Shown here in pieces: positions 22,159 through 33,766 of a stretch of DNA of 64,000 nt. The stretch is taken from positions 124,001 through 188,000 of the forward strand of contig BLJB01000036.1 of the NCBI GenBank assembly GCA_013423325.1, read 5' to 3'. This DNA is from Usnea hakonensis (Eukaryota > Ascomycota > Lecanoromycetes > Lecanorales > Parmeliaceae). A model generated the notes under the pieces. It was given only the letters and a program-made list of their open reading frames with translations, made no database searches and was not told where the DNA came from. The first letter of the stretch is position 1; every line of letters starts with the position of its first letter. The position numbers and the translations under genes were made by a program.

Positions 22159-23920
22159 TCAATGCACGGCTTTGACGTTCCTGCGGTAGTGGAACGTGTC
22201 ATCCAGCATTTCCTCTGTGAAGCCAAAACCTTCCCCAAACTTGCCATCTTCATCCTCATAGCCTGAAACTTCGACGGTAGAGTGTGAGATCTTGATAGGC
22301 GACAGATCGAGCGAGTTTCCTTCGTCAAACATGTCTTCTGCGCCCGTCTCGATTGAGGCTGCTGCAGCTTCCAGAGGCATTGCCTCTGCGACTACCTCAC
22401 CATCCGACGATATGCATGATGTAGTGTACTGGTGGGCAGAACCGATCATTACATTGAATGATTCACCATTTGAACTCTTCAGCCAGCTGGTTTCGAGCCT
22501 GCCGCCAGTCTGCCGCAGAGGTAGCATCACGATTCGAGGTGCATGCCAGGTGGTCTTCCATAAGTGAATCGCAGGTTCGGCAATTGCACAATGGATTAAG
22601 AGAAGGTCAGATTGTGACGGGTGCCACATGATCTGCTTGACTGGTGAATGATGGATTAGAACATCAATGACCGTAGCAGTACTCAACGACCATATCCAGA
22701 CTGTAGTTGGTACGGAATCACTTTTTGTAGCCACCAGAGTTCCATCGCTATTGAACGCTACCACTGAGACCCCATGAGGCTGGTTGTCCGATTTGCCTAG
22801 GGATGATGAAGTTGGTGGGCTTGCTGGCTGCGGCGCGGTGGTATAGCTTCTTTGCTTCAAGGCATTTACTTGTTCCTCCCAGACACCAGTTTTAGGCAAC
22901 GTTATCGTGGCCGGGTGGTAGAGCTTTGCTGTGGGCGAGAACTGTCCCCGTGTTAGCATGTTAGAGACAAAATTTACGGAGTAGAGAGGACTACATTGTT
23001 CTTGCTGAAGATTGTGATACCATCGTTGTTGTCGCCAACTGCAAATGTTCCGGTGATTGAATTCCACTGCATACATTTGACTCCCAAGCTGAGGTCCACG
23101 TCGTTCACACTACTTGAAATGATCTTGTAAAGATGTCCATCCGCAGTGTAGATAAGTACCTTGTAGCCACTACTTTCAGCATCTCGTATAGCAAGCCAAT
23201 TTCCATCCGAGCTCCAAGCCACTTCCTGAGCATCGATTGTAAGCATTTCCACAGTCTTGATCAACGAGTGACTTCCTGGCTCAAGCAGCATCAGAACGTC
23301 TTGCGCAGCAGGCCTTGTCAATATTGCCAAATGTCCAGTTCTCGGTCTGTGGTGGTAGCACTTCACCGCGTACTTCGGATCTCTTATCTCGACGCCACGG
23401 CTGGTGAGAAGAGACCATATTGTAAGTTTTACGCCAAAGTCCGAGAAGACAAAGATCTCGTCCGCTGTGTATCCAAAAGCTACTTCTGCAACCCGCCCAA
23501 GATTGCTGGAGGCTTTATCGATAGTTGAATGCCATTTGGGGTCGTCGAAATCGTATATACGGACCACATCGTCGTCTGCGATCAGGATGCGTCTTATCTG
23601 CTCACATTGCTGATTTCCACGCTCTTTTGCCGCGTCTGCGGTCAAAGCGTTGGTTCGGTACCACCGGAGGAAACGAGACCGTGTGACGAGGTCATGAGGT
23701 AGAGAGAGCTTTCGAACGATCTCGCGATTGTGTGAAGAGGATATAAGCAAGTGAGACGATTGGAGCGTTGCGATGAGGCTCCCATTGGGAGACACAACAG
23801 AATGCTGGCCTGCTCATTGTTAGCAATTTTGGTATCGAGGATGATGAGTTTCAGAGACTTACGTGAGAGGAAATTCTTACTTGCCTCTTTCACCATGGTT
23901 GAAAGGTGAATGTTGGCCAT
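22159..23920 (-). CDS. WD-repeat protein of the WRAP73/Wdr8 family (spindle-pole/centrosome)
   Basis: Three exons (23863-23920, 22995-23809, 22159-22941) give 551 residues. In fission yeast Wdr8 acts with Msd1 and the kinesin-14 Pkl1 to anchor spindle microtubules at the spindle pole body; human WRAP73 is centrosomal. Family signatures are visible: VRIYDFDDPKWHSTID, VKLTIWSLLTSRGVEIRDPK, VAWSSDGNWLAI, YKVLIYTADGHLYKI, LGVKCMQWNSITGTFAVGD, then GTLVATKSDSVPTTVWIWSL and IMWHPSQSDLLLIHC. The C-terminal tail is acidic and variable. The first exon is small but its donor (GTAAGT) and phase are consistent. The last intron donor, GTAGTC, is weak. Confidence 0.88.
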
Positions 23921-24603
23921 GCCTCAGCACCCTAAAAGTAAACAATGAGATTTGCCGGCATTCTACCGAGGCGGCTCTCGGATATCTACTCGGGTATATT
24001 ATTATCCGTGATCCTTGAGCCGCAGCATGAAGAATGAGGCCATATTCAAACTACCCATGACAACAGTTGTGGCAAAGCACGAATACCGTTTACGATGTCA
24101 CTATTGATTATAATAAAAATCCGTTGTGCGTGTAATATTTCGCATGCACATGCAACCAATTGTACTCGTACGATCAGTCCCCACCGTAGCTAGGGAATTC
24201 AATTAGAGCACCCCATGAACTACAGTCCGAAAACATAGGATAAATTTTTCATACTAGTCCTTGCACTGTTCCTCACTCATTGTGATTACCTGAAATTCTC
24301 CCACGGTAAAAGTCTCCGTAGATGCATTGGCGCACTCATCGAGACTATATCAGATAGGAACACAAATGCCGTCCTGAAAAGACTGTCAAAGCTGAAACCC
24401 AACGCTCTCCCCTAACAATAGTGTGACCTTGCCATCGTACACAGACGCACTACATAAAAAACCCAAGCTCCACGTGGTGTTTCGATATCAAAAGCATTTG
24501 CAAGCCTATCCGTAGAATTTCCTCAGAGGCAGCGTTCCAGCATCTCGATGCAAGGGATAAAGCCCCCTCTTGTGAATAAAAGCTCTTTTACTCCATTTTC
24601 TCG
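23921..24603. other. Intergenic region, no gene seen
   Basis: It separates the promoter side of WRAP73 from the 3' end of the P450 gene. No domain-bearing frame or repeat was recognised. Confidence 0.5.
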
Positions 24604-26716
24604 TTACCACTCCGCCCTCTCAACATAGACTTCGATCTTGTGGGCCTCGTCGCCGTTCTTCCATAGTTTCTCCACTTCAGGTACCACGGTGGTTGAGAAT
24701 TCCATATAAATAGCCACCAGTGCCGTTTTGATCACTGAAAAGCGTATTTCAACGTCTCTTCGCCCGAAAGTGCAGAAAGACTTACTGGCCATAGCCAATT
24801 CCCTCCCTATGCAACTTCTCGGCCCGCTTGAGAAGGTGAAAAGGTGTTTGTATAGTTTGAGATACTCTTCGCGATTACCGAGCAACCTAAGGAAAGTCGG
24901 ACGGTCATTCTTGGTTCCTGGGACTTTTAAAGGAAAAAGCGGTGTTATGGGCTCAAGAATACGGGAATCGGCTTTCGCCGATTTTGATAGGGGGCTTGGG
25001 TAGGAATTGCTATGCTTACCAGCGATCGGGACTGAACTTCTCCGGTGCAGGGAAGATGTCAGGATGGCGGTTCATCAAATGCGGCTGCGTCGACACTACC
25101 GTGCCCTCTGGAAGGTAGTAACCTTCGATTGTGCAGCCACCTGAAGGGACGAGGCGGGGCTGATATGTTTCTATCGTTTCGATTCTGAAGACGGAGTCTT
25201 GGTGTTGGCAACGCTTCCTTGAAAGAAAACAAACGAGACAAGGATTTCGAGAATAAGGGAGAATATCGATGCATGATCTCAATTGACCAAGAGCAGGATT
25301 GGTTGCTCTCTTTGGTGCCAAATGTTTTAAAGAGGTCTGAAGTGAATTATCTTCGAGATTGAGACTTACACACGCAAGGTTTCCAATATCAGGGCGTTGA
25401 GGAAAGGCAGACTGTCTATTTGGCTATAAGCTCTGGCGTCAGGGTCTCTGGAAAGGTGAGAGCGTATCTCGCCGCGCAAACGAGTTTGATGCTCCGGATG
25501 GTGGCTTAATTCCTGCATCAGAAATTCGATCGCACAAGGAACAGGGTCGTGTCCGGCACCTGATTTATGGTTGAGACTTCTTTAGATGCCAATCTTGGTA
25601 TGGATATTGGGTAAAGACTGAAATTTGATTGATGGTCCCCGTGTTGAGGAAGACAGGGAAGAAAAGCCATGCGTACCCATATGATCCATTATCTCACTTG
25701 CGCGCTCACGCCACGAAAGCTGATGCCTAGCCTTAGGGCCCGTATTTGTGAGCAGACGCCAATAGATACCTCGTTCAAGATCCCCCCTTCCCTCGTCTCC
25801 TACTAGCAAGCACGACGACATGCGGGTTTCATACAATTTCATGATAGACACAACCCACGCTTCAAACCGAATATGTTTCCTGCGTCCCTGAGGCGCAAGG
25901 AAATTGCTGAAGGTTCTAAATTCTGGCTGACTTTCAAAGAAGAAAGCTGAGTCTCGTTTGTCTTCATGCCAGAGCTCCCAAATTTCCATGCCAAGCTCTT
26001 CCATCGTATTAGCACCCGCTCGCAGCTCATCGAGAAACTTGGTGCCTTCAAGCTCGGAGAAGGCGAATGCGGTGAAGATATCTGTTCCTAAAGGGCGTAT
26101 TAAGTTACGAGGCACCAGATGGCCCGACTTTCCCGTGGATTTGGCGGCGATTTGGTTTGAAAGGAAATGGATGAGCTTCGCGGTCCGCGTTCTGAGAATG
26201 CGTTGAACATGTGGGCTATGGATCGATGAGCGGGAGTAAACAGAAGCGAATATGCGTTTGCGAGCCAGGTGAGCGGAGCGAGGGGTGAACGAAAACATAT
26301 TTGGTGTGCTGTTAGAATTCGCTTTTGTCAGCACATAATGGCTGATCAGCGGATAACGCAGAGAAAGCGTGGCGATATTACCCAAAATTCTTGAAGACAG
26401 TATAGTGCGAAGACCTTTCAAAGCCACCGTCATAAACCATTTTCACACCTTGAATTGTCATGATAGATATTTCCTTTGGACCAACTCGAATGACTGGCAG
26501 AATCTTGCCATCACTTCCCATGTGCGCATCGTAGTGCACATAGCGTCTTTTATTCTGATAAATCTGCCAGAGGATGTAGCCGCGAGAGAATGGCGCGGAC
26601 CAGTGAATCGTGGGGATCCGTCCAAGAGGGTCTACGCAGTATTTGTAGAATGCATACAGAATAGAAAGAGCAAATGATAATTGGAAGAGGGATAATCCGA
26701 CAGCAAAGGGGCCCAT
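24604..26716 (-). CDS. Cytochrome P450 monooxygenase
   Basis: Heme-thiolate monooxygenase, membrane-anchored by an N-terminal helix (LFQLSFALSILYAFYKY). Exons: 26382-26716, 25677-26308, 25370-25559, an incompletely resolved exon ending at 25020, 24786-24886 and 24604-24734. The I-helix reads AGHDPV, the K-helix ExxR is LILETLR, the PERF-like region is FPAPEKFSPDRW, and the heme-binding loop is FTFSSGPRSCIGRELAMA with the axial cysteine. The region just after ExxR (about 25160-25370) should encode a Pro-rich stretch, but the acceptor is uncertain. The I-helix lacks the usual Thr. Other exons splice in phase. The substrate is unknown; there is no neighbouring synthase. Confidence 0.85.
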
Positions 26717-28249
26717 GATGCTGGCAAAGCAGAAGCTTTCATGCTTGCTGATTAAAACATTACGTCCTCTGAACTGTCATAAGTGCAATGAATAGCATTA
26801 TTTGTATGTGCGGAGCGGATGGATCGAGTATCATGGCATCACAGCTGTTGGGCGACCAACCCACCAGAACTTACCCATCAGAACCAATCCGCCGAGACCT
26901 TAAACATTCAGGAAAAGTCACATTGAGGATGATCACAATCCAATAGGAAGTAAAGACGTATCACCACCCCTGCACCCACATATGCATCGTCAATCTTCCC
27001 CTCTTCCATACCAATAGGCACCGAGTAAAACGTTATTATATCCGCACATTGAGAGTCTTTTGGTAAGGTAAGGTGCTGTCAGAGCTAGACCTAGAAGGGG
27101 GCTGATCTGTCTCTGTCCTTCAAGTGTTACAGCTCCGGATCCAGGCCGACCAAGCCAAAGCTTGTCGTACCGTCTCAGTATATCCCGAAGACATAGCCCC
27201 GAGCAGCCAATTCATACCTTAGGTAGTCGTACTTGAGTGGAAGCTACATTACCTTAGGTACCTAGGTAAGGTAGGTAAGGTAGTATTAGAGATGATCCTC
27301 GGGAAGCTCCCGTGGCAATTAGCACGGCCCCACAGCCTAATTCCAAGCTAGCAGCGTTGATGCGGGGTCGTCCCGTTCGATGCTAGGACTTTGGATTTCC
27401 AAGTCCCAACTCAAACTGGGACCAAGAAGACAAGAGCAGAGCTTTGACCCATTGCGAGCCAAAATGGCTTTTTTTCAAGGCAAAAACCCCCGAGTCGCCG
27501 AAATCTTCCTCCAAAATGGTTCCTAGCTTCGAGATGCCTTGCAGGTCGCAGTACAACAACATACGCAGCAGTGATTTCCGTCCTCCGACCTGGTGTGCGT
27601 TGGGCGAGCGGATGCTACGACCATAAAGATCAATGCAAGACACGCACCACTGGATCTCGTTTTTCCAATATTCTTCATCATAATGAAAATTGTGACTCTG
27701 CCAACGTACCCTCTTCATGCCCTTTTGACTTAGTGCTGAATCGACTCCGCAAGTCCACAAATGCATATGCCTGAGCGCCAAAGTCCAATTGCGGGCAGTA
27801 CTAGGAGAACACTTTTTCATCATAATTTTACCTCTAGGCCTACCGATCTTATGCAGTTGTACTAGCTAAAGTTTAAGCCATTCGTCAGAATGTCAGTCCA
27901 ATTCTCCGCCATTGTTACCTACAAGGTTGTTGGCTTCAAAGTCCCTCGGTCGTGTTGATCAAGCTCGTCAGGAGTATGAGATGCAACAAAGGTTTAGTCC
28001 TTTGATTTGAGGCCTCTCGGCCTTTCTTTTGAACCGCTGGGTCCAACAGATCCTATTTCGTTTCAGCCTTGACGTAGGCTGCGTACGTCCTGACTTAACT
28101 CAAGAGCACCGAACGTACACATGATACGAAAATATCCGAGGAGGGCTAGACGACTTGTTGAAAGGTTCCAGAAGCGTGGGGAAAAGTGATGGGTAATCAG
28201 TACAATAGCAGTGGGGATACAACTAACGTCCAACGTCCACCTATTCAAA
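26717..28249. other. 1.5 kb intergenic region with a short repeat and an unassigned frame
   Basis: It contains a TAGGTAAGG-type repeat (27251-27283) and, on the minus strand at 27383-27823, an ATG-initiated frame of 146 codons with no recognised domain (contains RNWTLALRHMHLW and ILEEDFGDSGVFAL). The latter could be a lineage-specific gene but is not supported enough to call. Confidence 0.4.
27251..27283. repeat. TAGGTAAGG-type short repeat
   Basis: Overlapping CCTTAGGTA, CCTAGGTAAGG and TAGGTAAGG units, the clearest copy of the motif dispersed in this window. It is intergenic and not terminal to any visible transposon. Confidence 0.7.
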
Positions 28250-30227
28250 TTAATACCCACCGGGCTCTATCTTTTCTGGAAATGCAGGTTTGTCCATGTT
28301 TGACATGCAAGCCTGCTTCCAATTCTTCGGCGTGAAGCGATCAACAATCGCCTTGAAAGCCTCCTACAGAATATTAGAAGGCGCAGTAGAATCAAATGTG
28401 TAGAATGACCCACCAGTGTACAAAAGCTTTCGTCTCCTTCAAGGTGCTTTCCTGGCAACTTACATCCAGGAACCACGACAGGCCGATCGTTATATCGTAT
28501 ACGAACATAATGGCCAATTAGCTTCTCCCTCTCGGTAACACTAAGCTCGTCCGAAGTCTTCCGCGCTATGCCCTCGGTGGCTAGTTTACTTCTCCCCCTC
28601 GAAGTAAAGAATGTGCTGAGTGTGCCCTGCTTCTGGTGGTGTGCCGCGTCGGCAGTGACTGCTTTGTCAAGCTTGTTTCCATCGATGGACTCCCTCTCGG
28701 CTCCCGATTCTCGAAATAGCTCAAATGCCAAGTGACTGGTATAAGGCGGCCATTTCTCGCCCTCGAAGCATCCCAAACTAGCTAAAAGTGCGGCGAGTGA
28801 GGTATCGTGGCAGCCGCTCAGGCCAAACTTGATGTCTTTCTCTCCACCTCTGCCGGCGCCAAGAGCGCCATCTTCGCCCCCGACCTCGAGCAGACCGTCA
28901 TTGCCACTTTTCTCGAGGGACCCTATCATGCGAGCTACGATGTCGCCGGCAAGAGCACCAATACCAACTTTTCGATATTCGTTGCTTTCCGAGAAGCCGG
29001 AGAACCACTCTTCAACGCCAATTGTTTCAATGATGTCGCGACCTTTGGGGTCATAAAACGGGGACGGTAAGCGTGTGGCTGGTCCATGACCGAGTGTCGA
29101 GTTGATAGTGTCCATGATCCCCGAGAGCCGAGGGTGCGAATCGACCTTCACTCGGGATTCACCTGGCATCCATTTCCTGATCAGACTGTTGAGATACTCA
29201 ATTTCCTCCGACTCATTCCCTACCGAGAATAAGATACCTTGGTGACATCGTAGGAGGAACTGTACCTACATCTATCGGCGGTTCGCTGTGCGAAGGCCTT
29301 GGATAACTCACTGAACCTACGACAACTCGATTCATTAGGGAAAAGCGTCTCATCTTGTGGCGTACGAGTAATTATAGTAGGCGGCGGGAAAGTTGCTGTC
29401 CTTGCTGAGAGAGGGTACATGCCCCAGAAGCTTTCTTGAACGCTCTCCAGAGCTCGCGGCAAGGGGCTCGCTCTTAGATAAATCATGTCTGCATCGCTGA
29501 TTACTTTAGGCATGTATCTTAGCTGGTCAACGTATAGGTGTCGAAGTCTTTCGCCAAGCGCTAGGGTGGTCTCGCGACCTTTGTCTGTGAGTTCCCCGAG
29601 ATTGCTACGTCCTCAGTCAATGGATCATCTGGTTATTATGATCGTTGGGAAGATTAACCAGACGCTGTCAATTTCTCCATTGGGCCCAGACGCCAGTATT
29701 GAGGCGTCATTGTCGCCGAAGGTCTCCAGGCGCCTGCGCCATTGAAGCTTATCCCAGGACGACCAATCTGTCTTTGTCATTGCAACGCTCGATAATCTTT
29801 TGGCGGCGTTGCAGTAAGGCCAGTCTGCCCGTATCATTAGTCTCTCAGCGCCTCCCCCAAATGGCCAAGACGTACACGGAGCCAGCCCGGCCTAGGTTAG
29901 GTGTCATCAATGGAACTTCTTTTGATCCCCAAAAACTCACGTTCTGAAAGCGGGTAGAGACTGGACTTCTCTCCCCTGATGTCATTTTTTAGAATATTCT
30001 AATCCTCGGACGGATGGAGATGCAGGTACCATGACGGAGGAGCTATAGGCGAGAGGTGGGCTCAGTCAGTTGTTACAGGCTCGATATGTGTCCAGTCTAG
30101 CACATGGCTGGCGATTTGAGCACTCGCAGTGACATACAATTTGAACCATCTGGATCTTCAGGTTTTTAGGGTAGAGACGGTCCAACTCATCTTGAGTATA
30201 CGGCGGGCGGGGAACGAGGGTTGTCAT
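28250..30227 (-). CDS. Histidine acid phosphatase (clade-2 histidine phosphatase)
   Basis: A multi-exon phosphomonoesterase. Exon 1 is 30138-30227 (MTTLVPRPPYTQDELDRLYP); exon 2 is a 13-base microexon, 30030-30042; exon 3 is 29941-29975. Joined, they give LLRHGERSPVSTRFQN, the catalytic RHG motif with the nucleophilic His. Later exons read YWPYCNAAKRL, KTDWSSWDKLQWRRRLETF, GELTDKGRETTLALGERLRH, LRASPLPRALESVQESFWG and the second catalytic motif GCHDTSLAALLASLG. The last exon ends ..MDKPAFPEKIEPGGY. Introns are short with GT..AG ends. The lack of a signal peptide suggests an intracellular member related to ACPL2/PXYLP1-like phosphatases rather than a secreted phytase; the substrate is unknown. 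Confidence 0.87.
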
Positions 30228-30786
30228 AGCGAGTATAGGAAATAAGGAAGCTTAGAATAAAGCAAGCTTTCATAGAGGATGTTCGTACGTAGAATATTAC
30301 AACACTGAATCTGCAAGATCTATTGGTCGTAGATTTCCCCTCCTGTTCTATAAAAGCGCAGTCTCTGGGTCTGGAATCACGGCTAGATTGGTGTTGTATT
30401 TATCTCCGCGCACTAGGTACCTTATTTCCGAGGCTGCCGAGGCTGCCAAGCGATTCGCGAAGCTCTACAGTGTTGAGTTTTTTGAAGCTTTGGTGGTGAA
30501 CCAACGCCTGGCGAAGTATGAATACTGAGCCGACTACGACCCACGAAGCTTGCAACACGAAGCAGCATACGAAGCTTCCATCTGAAGGTGCTGCAAACGA
30601 GGAAGAATGACCAAGATCAAAGAATGACCAAACTTAAGAGCAAATATTCCCAAAACAGCTGCGGCCATATATCCCTAAAAAACACCTCCATATCCCCAAG
30701 AAGACACCTTTGCATAAACCCGGAAAGACGCCTCTCCACCACACTTGAAATCTGAGCCAGTTGCTGTCAGGTCATCGTCTTCGTTC
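30228..30786. other. Divergent promoter region (phosphatase / PPR gene)
   Basis: A 559-base interval between two start codons on opposite strands. It contains a direct repeat CCGAGGCTG at about 30427-30446 and several CGAAGC copies between 30450 and 30580. No gene. Confidence 0.45.
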
Positions 30787-33318
30787 ATGAACACTTATGT
30801 GTGCCTGCGATGCTCTCGACAACTCCGATGGAATTGCCAGCGTCGCAGCTCAGCTTTTGTCTCATTAGGCCAGCTTGTTGGCCGCGAGACTGACAACAGG
30901 GCGACGACCAGGGAGGCCCTGTCGCCTAGCGAGCCTGCAGTAGCCAGATCTTTGAATCGAAAGAAAGCACTGACATTCGCTCAGGAAGCCCAGGAAGAGC
31001 GGAATCCAAAGGGTGCCGACCAGGCTCTGGAGACACTCTTTGCGTCAAATCGCGAAGAAGAGCAAGTGATACAAAAGCCTCGATTTTCTCGATCTCCCAA
31101 TGTTCAGTCCGTAAAGACTGCGTCAAAGGAAAAGCCAGCCATTGAGATGTCCATGAAAGATCGCTTTCGAGATTTGGAAAATAAATTGCTCCGAGGAACC
31201 GTGTCATTGCAAGAGATCTGGAGAGAGTGCGAAGGTCTGCTTGGGGAAAGAGGGTGGAATCGTAGGAGGTCTATAATAATGACTAGCGATGATACAGCAC
31301 TTGTCGACCATAGCAATACCTCGGTCGAAACACAGGCCAGCAGTCACGTCTTTCATAGTATCTTAAAAGCCATTTGTCAAGAGCAGCGGCTCGTAACAAA
31401 AAGTCGAACCATTACGCCGGCAGACGTAATTAAATCATACTTGAAATATGGAGTGATGAGGAGAATGTGGTGGTCAGACGTGGTGTTTTATCAACTTGGG
31501 CACGTCCTTCGGTTGAGCTATCAGTCTACAGATGCTCCCATGGGATCGATAGCAAAGCACCGAAGCCATATCCTATCATTTGAGATTCTCGATGTATGGG
31601 CCGTCTATATGGAGGAGCATGGACTGAAACCACCCAAACCTGGTCGGGTTACTAGGGTAGCTGCGGAGATAACAAGCAAGTGTCTGGACGTAACTAGGGT
31701 GACAACCACACCCCATTTCATGACTCTTTTCCGTCGATTAAGGCGAATGAGGATCGAAGAAATTCGACTAATCGCGACCCAGTCCTTGCAGAACGCAGGA
31801 GTCTCTTCCGAGATCATTGAGAAGGCTCTAGAGGGTCTGGGAAGCCGTGACTCTCGGTCCTCGTCAAACTTGGATTGGAGCGAAAGCGGACAGCCTGCAC
31901 GCGTTCAGGAACTAACGCAGGCGGTAGTGCGATCAGATACAGCATCAGCTTTGCGCTTATGGCATCGTTTTAAAACGGATCTCTTGGCACTCAAGTCTGT
32001 GGACAAGTTTGACCAAATTGGACGATTCTATATTCGGTTTCTCGAGTCATTCTGGGCATTACGTCGTCAAGAACAGGCAATTGAAGTCTGGAATCACATG
32101 CTGAACTCGGGTCGTGTACCAAATCAGAAACATTGGAACATCATGCTCACTGGCTGCACCAAGGCACAAGACGTTAGATCATTACGGAGTATATGGACGA
32201 ACATGCTAGGGTCCGGCATAAAACCAGACGCAGCTAATTGGTCGGCCTACATCCAAGGCTTACTGGAATGTCGTCAGTGTGAAGAGGGATTGCATGCACT
32301 CGAAAATTTGGGCCGAGTTTGGACCCTCACGTCTCCCGCCATTGCAACGAATAAGGCGATGGAAAACAAGACCGAGCAGCAAAAAGACGACTTAGTCCTC
32401 CGTCCCAACACTAGAGTCATCAACACTACTCTTTCGGCTCTGATACACATCAAACGGAGAGACTTGATCCCTCACGTCCTCGCCTGGGCCCAGTCTCACA
32501 AAATCACAGCCGACATCTACACCTTCAACATCCTACTACGGCCCTTGGCAAGGGACTTCTCTCGAGACGCTATCCTAGCCCACCTCCAGCAAATGAACAA
32601 CGCGAATTGCGTTCCGGACAGCGTAACCTTCACTATAATCCTTAATGGGCTGGTCTCGAACCCCACATTCCGCACCCTACCATCCCATGCTCAGGAAGAC
32701 ACCGTCACATCCATACTCGTAGACATGGATCGCAGAGGCATCGTACCAAACGAGCACACCTACGCCACCTTACTCGACGGCCTGCTCGTCCCAGGGAGTA
32801 CCATCAGACCACCATCATCACAATCATCTCACGACGTTACCCCCAACATCCCCGCCGCCCGCACCATCCTCGCACACATGGCCGCCCGCAACATCCGTCC
32901 TTCCCCACACATCTACACCATATTAATAACCCACTACTTCACCCGCCGCCCCTCCCCCGACCTCCCCGCCATCTCCGCCCTCTGGTCCTCCATCAGCCTC
33001 TCAGGCCAGACGCATCGGCTGGACAACATCTTCTTCGACCGCCTCATCGAAGGCTACGCCGACCACGACAGGATTGCGGAAGCGTGTAAGTTTTTGCAAA
33101 TGGTGCCGGAGCAGGGTAAGAGTCCCGGATGGCGCGCTTTGAGCCGGGTGCTGAGAGCACTGGTGAGGGCGGAGGGGTGGGAACTGTGTAGGGTTTTGGT
33201 GGAGGATGTGGAGAGGGAGGGGGGTCTGTTGAGGTGCGGGCAGGGCAAGGTTGGCGCGAGGGAGAAAGCGGAGTTTTGGGCGTTGGTGGATGAGTTGAGG
33301 GGGGAGGGGGTATGCTAG
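30787..33318 (+). CDS. Pentatricopeptide-repeat protein, probably mitochondrial
   Basis: A single exon of 843 residues from ATG at 30787. The N-terminus is Arg/Ser-rich and poor in acidic residues, as in mitochondrial presequences. The second half contains tandem helical pairs with the PPR pattern: HWNIMLTGCTKAQDVRSLRS, NWSAYIQGLLECRQCEEGL, TFNILLRPLARDFSRDAILA, TFTIILNGLVSN, TYATLLDGLL and IYTILITHYF. PPR proteins bind organellar RNA and act in its processing, stability or translation. Which transcript is recognised cannot be inferred. The first 350 residues are divergent and contain no obvious repeats. It is divergent from the phosphatase gene and convergent with Spt20. Confidence 0.85.
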   Translation: MNTYVCLRCSRQLRWNCQRRSSAFVSLGQLVGRETDNRATTREALSPSEPAVARSLNRKKALTFAQEAQEERNPKGADQALETLFASNREEEQVIQKPRFSRSPNVQSVKTASKEKPAIEMSMKDRFRDLENKLLRGTVSLQEIWRECEGLLGERGWNRRRSIIMTSDDTALVDHSNTSVETQASSHVFHSILKAICQEQRLVTKSRTITPADVIKSYLKYGVMRRMWWSDVVFYQLGHVLRLSYQSTDAPMGSIAKHRSHILSFEILDVWAVYMEEHGLKPPKPGRVTRVAAEITSKCLDVTRVTTTPHFMTLFRRLRRMRIEEIRLIATQSLQNAGVSSEIIEKALEGLGSRDSRSSSNLDWSESGQPARVQELTQAVVRSDTASALRLWHRFKTDLLALKSVDKFDQIGRFYIRFLESFWALRRQEQAIEVWNHMLNSGRVPNQKHWNIMLTGCTKAQDVRSLRSIWTNMLGSGIKPDAANWSAYIQGLLECRQCEEGLHALENLGRVWTLTSPAIATNKAMENKTEQQKDDLVLRPNTRVINTTLSALIHIKRRDLIPHVLAWAQSHKITADIYTFNILLRPLARDFSRDAILAHLQQMNNANCVPDSVTFTIILNGLVSNPTFRTLPSHAQEDTVTSILVDMDRRGIVPNEHTYATLLDGLLVPGSTIRPPSSQSSHDVTPNIPAARTILAHMAARNIRPSPHIYTILITHYFTRRPSPDLPAISALWSSISLSGQTHRLDNIFFDRLIEGYADHDRIAEACKFLQMVPEQGKSPGWRALSRVLRALVRAEGWELCRVLVEDVEREGGLLRCGQGKVGAREKAEFWALVDELRGEGVC

Positions 33319-33766
33319 GGGACTGAGGAGCGGGAAGGATGAATGAAGGTGCTGTGTAGGGTTGCACTGCTCATTCTGATCATCACAGTCATATTGTAAA
33401 TGTACTATAGTGTGAAAATTGGTATCTATCGATCAGCCATAAATACAAACAAGCGGAGGCAGAATCTTCTCCTGGTATCATCAAATATATACTAAAATAA
33501 TCAGCGATCTTTGCAACGGGTGATCAAAGGCCCCATTATCAGCTGTACACCATCGACACCTTTGCCTCACTTTGTATACGCCGCCAGTATGGTAGAGAAA
33601 AACACCATCAATGCCCTCCCAAATCCGACCACGCCAAGAATTACAACAGTACTCCATCGTCCACGCCGGGAAATCCACAGCCGCATAGTCTCTATCCAAT
33701 TCCAATTATTGAAACGATCGTTCGTCCCATCCCCTATATTCTTTCACGCATCTCATTCCCATTCTT
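33319..33766. other. Convergent 3' intergenic region
   Basis: About 450 AT-rich bases between the 3' ends of the PPR and Spt20 genes, presumably holding both polyadenylation regions. No gene seen. Confidence 0.5.

Noticed and set aside
8066..26716. Idea of a secondary-metabolite cluster (oxygenase, P450, decarboxylase-like)
   Set aside because: The genes are spread over 18 kb and interrupted by unrelated genes; no synthase, transporter or pathway regulator is present.
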